DNA of 16,629 nucleotides from Oscillospiraceae bacterium (GTDB taxonomy: Bacteria; Bacillota_A; Clostridia; Oscillospirales; Oscillospiraceae): contig JAFUES010000008.1 of assembly GCA_017470325.1 (NCBI GenBank), forward strand, positions 1-16,629, in the 5' to 3' direction. A program made the translations under genes and the position numbers. The notes under the pieces were generated by a model that ran no database searches, was not told where the DNA came from, and saw only the letters and a list, made by a program, of their open reading frames with translations. Below, piece by piece: positions 7,659 through 13,777 of this stretch; within the stretch, counting starts at the first letter, position 1, and each line of letters opens with the position of its first letter.

Positions 7659-8462
7659 TTAGGCCAAAGCTCTCCCCGTGAGCCAGACCCTGAAATCGTC
7701 GACCACGGTCAGCAGCCGGGGATCCAGCTTGCTTTTTGCCTGCCGGACATAGTCCTCCGGCACACCGTAAAAGGCTTCGGCAATGCCGCCGGCGATGGCC
7801 GCGATGGTGTCGCTGTCGCCACCGATGGATATGCAGTTGCGGATGACGTCCTCATAATCCGCGCCCTCCAGGAAGCAGACCAGTGCCTGGGGGACAGAGA
7901 CCTGGCAGATCTCCTTGCCGTGGCCACGCCACATGCTGCGGTAGGCCTCCACGGTCATGGACAGGTCATAGTAGGCCTCCATGGCCCGGCGGATCTCATC
8001 TTTCGTCCTGCCCTGGCGGGCCAGAACGATGGCCACTGCCGTGGCCTCCGCGCCCTTCATGCCCTCCGGGTGATCGTGGGTCACGCGGGTCACCGCTGCC
8101 GAGAGGGCCTTCGCCGCCTCCACATCCCGGGCTGCGAAACCCACCGGGCTGACGCGCATGGCGGAGCCGTTGCCGCAGCTGTTGTAGGGCTGAGGATCGT
8201 CTGTAAACATCCAGTGATAAAAGCGCCGGCCGTAGCCGCAATTGGGAAACTGCCGGCCGATGCGCCGCATGGCAGCGACAGCTTTTTCCGACAGGTCCGA
8301 AAAATCCTCCTTGCTGTCCATCAGGGCCTGGGCCACAGCACAGGTCATGACGGTGTCGTCCGTGAATTCCGAGTCGGCGGTCAGAAAGGCGAAGTCTTTG
8401 CTCAAATAGTTGCGAAACTCAAAACGGGAGCCGACCATGTCGCCTAAAATGGCACCGATCAT
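7659..8462 (-). CDS. ADP-ribosylglycohydrolase family protein (ARH/DraG-like)
   Basis: This 267-residue protein has the ADP-ribosylglycohydrolase signature throughout: GAILGDMVGSRFEF at the N-terminus, TDDT (T34, D35, D36), CGNGSAMR (about 96-103) and GGDSDT (D216, D218, T219). The acidic and threonine residues bind the paired Mg ions that these hydrolases use to cleave ADP-ribose from modified side chains or small molecules. I chose the ATG at 8462 because AAAGGAGG sits 6 nt upstream. The frame remains open to a TTG at 8486, but that would start inside the preceding gene's stop region and leave the binding site inside the gene. It is last in a three-gene minus-strand cassette, 20 nt after the macrodomain gene, which supports a shared role in ADP-ribose removal. 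The substrate cannot be told from sequence. Confidence 0.92.
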   Translation of the reverse strand: MIGAILGDMVGSRFEFRNYLSKDFAFLTADSEFTDDTVMTCAVAQALMDSKEDFSDLSEKAVAAMRRIGRQFPNCGYGRRFYHWMFTDDPQPYNSCGNGSAMRVSPVGFAARDVEAAKALSAAVTRVTHDHPEGMKGAEATAVAIVLARQGRTKDEIRRAMEAYYDLSMTVEAYRSMWRGHGKEICQVSVPQALVCFLEGADYEDVIRNCISIGGDSDTIAAIAGGIAEAFYGVPEDYVRQAKSKLDPRLLTVVDDFRVWLTGRALA

Positions 8463-8482
8463 AAGCATCCTCCTTTCGTGCG

Positions 8483-9583
8483 TCAATACGCCCCCAACAG
8501 GGGCAGGTCCTGTTCAAACAGGTTTTCGTTGATCTCGTAAATGTTGTAATTTCCGCTTCGGATGAAGCCCTCCACCGCACGGTCCAGCGCATAGTAGCGG
8601 GACAGGGTCATCCCGGCCCGCATCAACAGATCCTGGGTCTCATGGTAATCCAACTGCAGACCGATGGCGCAGGCCAGGACATTGGTTTTGCGGGGCGTCT
8701 GGTCCGGGTGGTGCTTCATGTTCCAGAACATGGATTTGTTGATGTTGGAGCAGATATAAAATTCCTTTTTGGAGAGCCCTTTTTGTTCGCACCACCACTC
8801 GCACATCTCCGCAAAAGACAGGTCCTGCTGCGCATAGACCTCCGGTTCCTGCTCCTCCACCAAGGGAGACGCAGCGTCGGCCTCGAAGGCTGCGGCGCTG
8901 AGCGGATAGGCCTCTGACGAATCCAACTCTGCGGGCATCGATCCGAAGACAGCGTCCACCGGTTCTTCGTCTCTTCTGTTTTGCGGGGCGGAAACGTTGT
9001 GCAGCTGGAACAGAGAACCGAGCCGCGCCTTTTTCGCCTTCGGGTACGCCGGGGAGATCTGCTCCTGTATGCCGCCGTCGATCTTGCTGCCCAGCTCCAC
9101 CGAGGCCTGGTCAAACAGTACCAGATAGATCATCATGTCCTCGTCGTCGGGCAGGGAGAACAGAAACTCCCGGATGCAGGCGGTGGCGATCCGATAGGCA
9201 TCCTTCTTGGGGTAGGCGTAAGCGCCGGAGGAGATGGAGGGGATGGCCACCGAGCGGCAGCCGCTTTCCCGGGCCAGGGACAGGATGCTGCGATAGCAGC
9301 TGCGCAGCAGCTCCTCTTCGCCGTGCCGGCCGTCCCGGTAAATGGGTCCCACCGTGTGGATGATGTATCTGCAGGTGGGGATGCCGTAGGCGCCGGTGAT
9401 CACCGCCGAGCCCGCGGGGCAGGAGCCGATTTTTGCCAGCGCTTCGTCCAGCCCGGGGCCCGCCGCGTGGCGGATGCCCGCGTCAACGCCCACGCCACCA
9501 ACCCTGAACCGCTCGTTGGTGGAGTTTACGATGGCGTCAACTTCCATTCGGACGATATCGTTGCGCACGATGGTGAATGCCAT
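8483..9583 (-). CDS. MacroD-type macrodomain protein with C-terminal helix-turn-helix-like domain
   Basis: Residues 1-175 form a macrodomain, an ADP-ribose-binding or hydrolysing fold: DAIVNSTNERF (D16, N20, N23), GGVGVDAGIRHAAG (29-42, with the MacroD-like D34), HTVGP (76-80) and AIPSISSGAYAYP (113-125). Residues 185-250 are a low-complexity acidic linker. Residues 255-366 are a separate alpha-helical domain (EMCEWWCEQKGLSKKEF, then NINKSMFWNMK, TPRKTNVLACAIGLQLD and a YEINENLF-PLLG tail). I recall this domain in many Firmicute proteins, where it looks like an XRE/phage-repressor-like helix-turn-helix unit. The product is therefore a predicted ADP-ribosyl or O-acetyl-ADP-ribose hydrolase tethered to a possible nucleic-acid-binding module. 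The start is supported by AGGAGGG 7 nt upstream. The gene lies 38 nt after the vWA gene and 20 nt before the glycohydrolase. Confidence 0.9.
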   Translation of the reverse strand: MAFTIVRNDIVRMEVDAIVNSTNERFRVGGVGVDAGIRHAAGPGLDEALAKIGSCPAGSAVITGAYGIPTCRYIIHTVGPIYRDGRHGEEELLRSCYRSILSLARESGCRSVAIPSISSGAYAYPKKDAYRIATACIREFLFSLPDDEDMMIYLVLFDQASVELGSKIDGGIQEQISPAYPKAKKARLGSLFQLHNVSAPQNRRDEEPVDAVFGSMPAELDSSEAYPLSAAAFEADAASPLVEEQEPEVYAQQDLSFAEMCEWWCEQKGLSKKEFYICSNINKSMFWNMKHHPDQTPRKTNVLACAIGLQLDYHETQDLLMRAGMTLSRYYALDRAVEGFIRSGNYNIYEINENLFEQDLPLLGAY

Positions 9584-9621
9584 GAGGATCCCTCCTGTCT
9601 GCTTCTATAAAGTATTATACC

Positions 9622-10269
9622 TTACTTTTTGCGCTTATGATAGTCCATATCTGCGCTCTTGCGCCAGGCCCGGTCCTCCTTCAGCCTCGCACCGCGCCGG
9701 ACATTGCCGATAGCCATGCTCATGGCGGCGTAGACCTGATCGGTGCCGCCGGCGTCCGGCAGATAATCCACCGCGTGGTCCGCGTCGATGCCATAGCTTT
9801 TGGCGGTCTCCACCGCGTCGATGTTGGCCGCCAGGAAGATGAACTCCCAGCCGTACTTTTCCTGCTCGTGGCGGATCATCTGCTTCACCTGCTCGGCGGA
9901 GTAGCGGTGACTGGCGTTCTCCATGCCGTCGGTGGTGATGATGAATATCGTGTGCTCCGGGACGTCCTCTTTTCGGGCATAGCGGTGGATGCCCACGATG
10001 TGGTGGATGGCTTCGCCCAGCGCGTCTACCAGGGCCGTGCAGCCGCCTGCCTGATAATCGGCGTTCGTCATGGGACGGACCTGATCAATGGGAAGACGGT
10101 CATGGAGCATCCGGCTGTCGTTGTTGAAGAGATAGGTGGTCACCAGGGCCTCCCCGTCTTTGGCTGCCTGTTCTTTGAGCACGCTGTTGAAGCCGCCGAT
10201 AGTGTCGTCGGTCAGGTGCGCCATAGAGCCGCTCATATCCAGGATGAAAACCAATTCTGTTTTGTTCAT
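9622..10269 (-). CDS. von Willebrand factor A (vWA) domain protein
   Basis: This 215-residue protein is essentially one vWA domain. A complete metal-ion-dependent adhesion site is visible: DMSGS (D11, S13, S15), T78 in GGCTAL, and D114 in TTDGMENAS. There is no signal peptide or membrane segment, so it should be cytoplasmic. A basic C-terminus (RLKEDRAWRKS to HKRKK) extends past the domain. I start it at 10269, where AAAGGAAG precedes the ATG; the frame stays open 28 codons further without domain content. It is the promoter-proximal gene of the vWA/macro/ARH cassette. Cytoplasmic vWA proteins of this kind usually serve as scaffolds in multi-protein complexes, but the partner here is unknown. 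Upstream, TACAAT (complement of 10315-10320) is a plausible -10, but the nearest TTGACC is 20 bp away. Confidence 0.88.
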   Translation of the reverse strand: MNKTELVFILDMSGSMAHLTDDTIGGFNSVLKEQAAKDGEALVTTYLFNNDSRMLHDRLPIDQVRPMTNADYQAGGCTALVDALGEAIHHIVGIHRYARKEDVPEHTIFIITTDGMENASHRYSAEQVKQMIRHEQEKYGWEFIFLAANIDAVETAKSYGIDADHAVDYLPDAGGTDQVYAAMSMAIGNVRRGARLKEDRAWRKSADMDYHKRKK

Positions 10270-10362
10270 GTTCGAGCTTCCTTTCTGTTGTTGATTTTTC
10301 GTGATCACGCCTGCATTGTACCTCGCTGGGCGGGAGTTGTGGTCAAGTGGCACTCGACCGCG

Positions 10363-10394
10363 AAAAAGCAGCGCCGCCCGAGCGGACGGCGCTG
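10363..10394 (-). terminator. Intrinsic terminator after the hydrolase/small-ORF unit
   Basis: On the minus strand CAGCGCCG (10394-10387) and CGGCGCTG (10376-10369) form an 8-bp GC stem, with a further CCG/CGG pairing inside, followed by CTTTTT (10368-10363). It lies 36 nt past the stop of the 39-codon ORF and just upstream of the vWA promoter region, so it isolates the two units. Confidence 0.75.
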
Positions 10395-10430
10395 TTTTGC
10401 GTCAGTTTTCAGGTTGTGGACAGTCGGGCT

Positions 10431-10550
10431 TTACCAGAGATGGGGGATCAGCCGGAACTTCACCCGCCGCATGTAATCGGCATGACCCGGCGGGCCCTGC
10501 AGACCGCCGAGAAACTTCCCGATGGCCTGCCGAAACAATGCTCTGTCCAT
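10431..10550 (-). CDS. 39-residue small ORF, possible internally deleted remnant of an isoprenylcysteine methyltransferase-family gene
   Basis: Too short for standard gene calling, this ORF nevertheless has a strong ribosome binding site (AAGGAGG, complement of 10558-10564, 7 nt before ATG), a TAA stop and a terminator 36 nt on. Its binding site sits right at the stop of the upstream hydrolase, so the two are probably coupled. The first 14 residues, MDRALFRQAIGKFL, resemble the cytoplasmic start of membrane isoprenylcysteine carboxyl methyltransferase-like proteins. The last 15, DYMRRVKFRLIPHLW, resemble their C-terminal end. The roughly 150-200 residues with membrane segments and the SAM site are absent. 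Both resemblances are from memory, without alignment. It could be a decaying gene or a retained short peptide. Confidence 0.5.
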   Translation of the reverse strand: MDRALFRQAIGKFLGGLQGPPGHADYMRRVKFRLIPHLW

Positions 10551-10564
10551 GCTTTTGCCTCCTT

Positions 10565-11365
10565 TCAGTGGCAGAAATCCATGACGCGGGGAAGGAAATC
10601 CGGGGCTTCCTCGTAGAGACCGTGGCTCAGTCCCGCATACAGATACAGCTGGCAGCCGGGGATCTGCGAGGCGATCTCCCTTGATGCCTGCCCGGTGACG
10701 ATAGCATCTTCTGTCCCGCCGATCACCAGTGTGGGGCAGACGATGCAGGGAAGCTCCTCCCAGGCATTGTGGGTGACGCAGGATTCGGCCTGGATCCGAA
10801 AACGATCAAAGGACTGGGGCTTGCCGATGTTCCCCAGCAGGCTGTAGCTGGGCCGCGCCCGGCGCAGACGCCTCGGGGAATAGGAACGCTCCGCCGTATC
10901 CAGCAGGATCCCCTTATAATCGCCCCGCTTTGCCATTTCCAGCCAGTGGGCGACGACGGCTTCCACCGTCGCGTTCGGCTTGGCGAGAGTCACGGTCAAT
11001 ACCAGGCGGCTCACCTTTTCCGGGTGATCGATGGCCAGCCATTGGGCGATCATCCCGCCCTGGGAGACGCCCAGCACCGCCGCCTCCGACAAGCCCAGTG
11101 CGTCCATGGCGGCATTCACATCCGCCGCCATTTCCCGCGTTGTGGCGTGGGGCCTGAGCTGTCTGCGGCGGCTGAACACGTATACCGTAAAATCCCGGGC
11201 CATGGCGCGGTAGAGCAGGGCGAAGGGCAGCGCCATGCCCCGGACTGTCTTCAGCCCGTCACTCACGCCGGGCAGCATCACCAGGACCCGGGGGCCCGAG
11301 CCGAAGCGGATATAGTCCATCTCGCCCGTCCCCAGGGACAGGCAGCCGTTTTTTGCATGGAGCAT
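10565..11365 (-). CDS. Alpha/beta hydrolase fold protein
   Basis: This 266-residue protein has the alpha/beta hydrolase layout: VMLPGVSDG (29-37) for the oxyanion loop region, the nucleophile elbow GVSQGG (S101), the acid D220 in GGTEDAIV and the histidine H248 in GLSHGLYEEAPDF. It is most like small-molecule esterases or peptidases of the family; the substrate is not deducible. No signal peptide or transmembrane segment is seen. I start it at ATG 11365 after AAGAGGAA. The frame is open for another 454 codons upstream, but that part is antisense to glycerate kinase and not a real extension. It is transcribed divergently from glycerate kinase and is followed directly by the 39-codon ORF. Confidence 0.88.
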   Translation of the reverse strand: MLHAKNGCLSLGTGEMDYIRFGSGPRVLVMLPGVSDGLKTVRGMALPFALLYRAMARDFTVYVFSRRRQLRPHATTREMAADVNAAMDALGLSEAAVLGVSQGGMIAQWLAIDHPEKVSRLVLTVTLAKPNATVEAVVAHWLEMAKRGDYKGILLDTAERSYSPRRLRRARPSYSLLGNIGKPQSFDRFRIQAESCVTHNAWEELPCIVCPTLVIGGTEDAIVTGQASREIASQIPGCQLYLYAGLSHGLYEEAPDFLPRVMDFCH

Positions 11366-11402
11366 AAGCAGTTCCTCTTGTTGTTTTCGCTGTCTTATAT
11401 TC

Positions 11403-11431
11403 ATTATAAAAAGGGCTAGGATATTTTTCAA
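11403..11431 (-). promoter_or_regulatory. Sigma-A promoter for the alpha/beta hydrolase
   Basis: On the minus strand TTGAAA (11431-11426) and TATAAT (11408-11403) are 17 bp apart, 37 bp upstream of the gene. The -35 box abuts the -35 box of the divergent glycerate kinase promoter. Confidence 0.75.
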
Positions 11432-11459
11432 TTGCAAAAAACCGGCGATATGGTATGAT
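11432..11459 (+). promoter_or_regulatory. Sigma-A promoter for glycerate kinase
   Basis: TTGCAA (11432-11437) and TATGAT (11454-11459) are separated by 16 bp. Together with the divergent hydrolase promoter it makes a near-palindromic -35/-35 junction, TTTTTCAATTGCAAAAA, centred on CAATTG. Confidence 0.65.
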
Positions 11460-11536
11460 GAAAGCAGAGGAAACAAGAGGCATTTACATCTGCTGCTTGG
11501 AAAAGCGGATGTGACGAAAGAAATGGCGGTGTGATT

Positions 11537-12658
11537 ATGAAAAAAGCGGTATTGATCCCGGATTCCTTTAAAGGCACCATGTCCTCTGCTGAGATCTGTT
11601 CTATTATGAAGTCCCGCATCGACGCCCGTTTTCCCGGCTGTGAGGTCCTGTCCATCCCCGTGGCCGACGGCGGTGAGGGCAGTGTGGACGCTTTCCTGAC
11701 CGCCCTGGGCGGCGAGAAGGTTTGGCTGGAAGTCAAGAATCCGTACTTTGAGCCCATGAAGGCCTTCTATGGCCTGATCGACAACGGCAGGACCGCCGTG
11801 GTGGAGATGGCCGCCTGCGCGGGCCTGCCCCTGGTGGAGGGCCGCCGGGACCCAAGCAGGACCACCACCTACGGCGTGGGCGAGCTGATCCTGGACGCGG
11901 CACGCCGCGGCGTCAGCAGGATCATCGTGGGCCTGGGCGGCAGCGCCACCAATGACGCGGGCTGCGGCGCGGCTGCGGCCATCGGCGTGCAGTTCCTGGA
12001 CAAGGACGGCAAGGCCTTCGTCCCCACCGGGGGCACCCTGATCGATGTGGACAGGATCGACCTGTCCGGCAAGAGCGAACTGCTGAAGGGGATCGAGCTG
12101 GTCACCATGTGCGACATCGACAATCCTATGTACGGTGAGACCGGCGCCGCCTATGTTTTCGGCCCCCAGAAGGGCGCGGATCCCGATATGGTCAAGGCGC
12201 TGGACGCGGGCCTGCGCCATCTGGGAGAGATCATCCAGCGCGATCTGGGCCGGGATCTGACCCGGGTACCCGGCGGCGGCGCCGCCGGCGCCATGGGTGT
12301 GGGCATGATGGCCTTCTTCGATTCCACGCTGCAGATGGGCATCGAGACCGTGCTGGACACGGTGGCCTTCGATGCGCTCATCTCCGATGCGGACGTGATC
12401 TTCACTGGCGAGGGCAAGATCGACAGCCAGAGCCTGCGGGGCAAGGTGGTCATCGGCGTGGCCCGACGGGCGAAGAAGCAGGCGAAACCTGTCATCGCGG
12501 TGGTGGGCGGCTCGGACCTGGGCATGGAGGGCGCCTATGAAGAGGGCGTCAAGGCCATCTTCACCATCAACCGGCTGCCCCAAGATCTGTCCGTCAGCAA
12601 GAACTTCTCCCGTGAGAACCTGGCTTTTGTGATGGACAACATCCTGCGTATGATGTAA
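11537..12658 (+). CDS. glxK: Glycerate kinase, GarK/GlxK family
   Basis: The 373-residue protein matches the bacterial glycerate kinase family that phosphorylates D-glycerate, in characterised GarK/GlxK members to 2-phosphoglycerate, feeding lower glycolysis. Family blocks in order: IPDSFKGTMSS (7-17), VADGGEGSVDAF (42-53), GLGGSATNDAGCG, DIDNPMYGETGAAYVFGPQKG, PGGGAAGAMG, IFTGEGKIDSQSLRGK and VVGGS. The length is normal and nothing is missing. I use ATG 11537, which gives the standard MKK start; an in-frame GTG at 11531 is possible. The ribosome binding site is weak (GGCGGTG, about 5 nt away), unlike most genes here. It is monocistronic, with a divergent promoter shared with the hydrolase and a strong terminator after the stop. 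Confidence 0.95.
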   Translation: MKKAVLIPDSFKGTMSSAEICSIMKSRIDARFPGCEVLSIPVADGGEGSVDAFLTALGGEKVWLEVKNPYFEPMKAFYGLIDNGRTAVVEMAACAGLPLVEGRRDPSRTTTYGVGELILDAARRGVSRIIVGLGGSATNDAGCGAAAAIGVQFLDKDGKAFVPTGGTLIDVDRIDLSGKSELLKGIELVTMCDIDNPMYGETGAAYVFGPQKGADPDMVKALDAGLRHLGEIIQRDLGRDLTRVPGGGAAGAMGVGMMAFFDSTLQMGIETVLDTVAFDALISDADVIFTGEGKIDSQSLRGKVVIGVARRAKKQAKPVIAVVGGSDLGMEGAYEEGVKAIFTINRLPQDLSVSKNFSRENLAFVMDNILRMM

Positions 12659-12668
12659 ATATCCACAG

Positions 12669-12714
12669 CAAATCCCCCGGTGGAACCAAGGGATCCACCG
12701 GGGGATTTGTCTTT
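12669..12714 (+). terminator. Intrinsic terminator of glycerate kinase
   Basis: A perfect 16-bp stem (12669-12684 with 12694-12709; arms begin CAAATCCCCCGG) closes on a 9-nt loop and is followed by TCTTTG. It lies between convergent genes. The downstream T-tract is imperfect, but the stem is very stable. Confidence 0.85.
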
Positions 12715-12723
12715 GCGTTTCGC

Positions 12724-13701
12724 TCAATAGGAGCAGGCCAGACCTCTGGCCTCCCGGAAGGACCGGATACGCTCGTCCAGGATCTGCCCGTCCCGGATGA
12801 CCATGGCCTTCTCCAAAGCCTCGGGCAGTCTGTCCTCCAAAATGTCGTCCACATAGGGGGCAAAGCCTTCACTGAGCACCTTGGACACTGTCTTGGGGAA
12901 CATGGCGGGGGTGTTGTCCACCGCGTAGTGGATCACACCGTCCACCACATAGACCGGGTCGTCAATGGTAGTCTCGTGGGAGGTCTCGATCCCCATATGG
13001 GGGTCGCAGGCCACGTCGATGAGCATGGTCCCGGGCCGCATTTTGGCCAGGTCCTCCCGGCAGATCAGATGGTCCTGCCGGCTGGTGTCCCACATGACGC
13101 AGTTGACGATCACATCGTAGTCATACATCTTTTTCTTGAACAGGCTTTCCAGACGGCGCCCGTATACATCCACCCTTGCGCCCAGACCGTGGAGGATGCG
13201 CATGGCGCCCTTGGCGGTCTGGCCGTTGCCGATGATGGCCACCGTGCAGTCATAGGGCATCTTCCCGCAGTAGCGGAAGGCGTGGAGCACAGCGGCTTCG
13301 CCCGCCACCTCCCGGTTGCGGTAAAAGATGTAGCGGCCGTCCTCAAAGATCTCCTCCCAGGCCAGCACACTGTGCTTGCCCTGCAGCATGGCGGAGGTGA
13401 AGTCCACCTTCTGCACCGTATGGGCCCAGCCGATCATCAGCTTCTGCCCTTCCAACTGGTCCAGATAGTCGGCGTCTCCCAGCTTCACATCCACCAGCTT
13501 CGGGCAGCGGAGCACTTTCTCCCGGGGCGCCACTTGGGCGCCGGCGGCAAGATAGTCCGCATCGCTGCAGCCCAGGGCCAGACCGTAGCCGGTCTCAAAC
13601 ACCAGCCGGTCCACATGCCGGATCTGCTCCAGGTCCTGGGGCAGCAGCGCCCGGCGCTGCTCGTTGTTTTTGTGGCTGATCAGAAAACCCATCTGTTCCA
13701 T
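12724..13701 (-). CDS. ceo: N5-(carboxyethyl)ornithine synthase-like NAD(P)-dependent dehydrogenase
   Basis: The protein (325 residues) belongs to the alanine dehydrogenase/transhydrogenase fold and most resembles N5-(carboxyethyl)ornithine synthase of lactococci (about 313 residues). That enzyme reductively couples pyruvate to the side-chain amino group of ornithine, and also of lysine. Visible are the family start MGFLISHKNNEQRRALLP (4-21), the ligand-side loop GWAHTVQK (91-98), the Rossmann turn GNGQTAKGA (158-166), and DVACDPHMGIETSHETT in the C-terminal half. AAGGAGA about 8 nt upstream supports the start at 13701. It has its own promoter 39 nt upstream, yet it also follows the lysine-riboswitch-controlled lysW by 76 nt with no terminator seen between. 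The alternatives are another member of the same fold, such as an alanine or saccharopine dehydrogenase-like enzyme. Confidence 0.78.
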   Translation of the reverse strand: MEQMGFLISHKNNEQRRALLPQDLEQIRHVDRLVFETGYGLALGCSDADYLAAGAQVAPREKVLRCPKLVDVKLGDADYLDQLEGQKLMIGWAHTVQKVDFTSAMLQGKHSVLAWEEIFEDGRYIFYRNREVAGEAAVLHAFRYCGKMPYDCTVAIIGNGQTAKGAMRILHGLGARVDVYGRRLESLFKKKMYDYDVIVNCVMWDTSRQDHLICREDLAKMRPGTMLIDVACDPHMGIETSHETTIDDPVYVVDGVIHYAVDNTPAMFPKTVSKVLSEGFAPYVDDILEDRLPEALEKAMVIRDGQILDERIRSFREARGLACSY

Positions 13702-13739
13702 ATTCCGGTCTCCTTTATACTGAAATCATGGTATCGCAT

Positions 13740-13768
13740 ATTGTACCACAGGCGAGGGGTTCGCGCAA
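13740..13768 (-). promoter_or_regulatory. Sigma-A promoter for ceo
   Basis: On the minus strand TTGCGC (13768-13763) and TACAAT (13745-13740) are 17 bp apart, with an extended -10 TG. The 13-nt stretch CCTGTGGTACAAT is identical to that of the rpmE promoter at 4788-4800. It begins 10 nt after the lysW stop. Confidence 0.65.
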
Positions 13769-13777
13769 TGGAAATCC

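Noticed and set aside
8463..8486. TTG start at 8486 for the ADP-ribosylglycohydrolase
   Set aside because: It would place the AGGAGG site inside the gene; the ATG at 8462 has correct spacing and begins directly at the conserved GAILGD block.
9614..9642. Internal promoter for the macrodomain gene based on TATAAT
   Set aside because: No acceptable -35 box lies 16-18 bp upstream, so the hexamer alone is not enough to call a promoter.
10315..10346. TTGACC/TACAAT pair as a standard promoter for the vWA gene
   Set aside because: The spacer is 20 bp, too long for a normal sigma-A promoter. TACAAT may still be a -10 with another -35 or an activator.
11366..12727. A 454-codon upstream extension of the hydrolase frame on the minus strand
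   Set aside because: It is antisense to glycerate kinase, has no recognisable domain, and runs through the divergent promoters. The domain and a good ribosome binding site start at 11365.
12724..13701. Alanine dehydrogenase or saccharopine dehydrogenase as the identity of the ceo-like gene
   Set aside because: The length (325) and the N-terminal SHKNNEQRRALLP block fit the shorter carboxyethylornithine synthase group better, though the fold is shared and the call is not certain.
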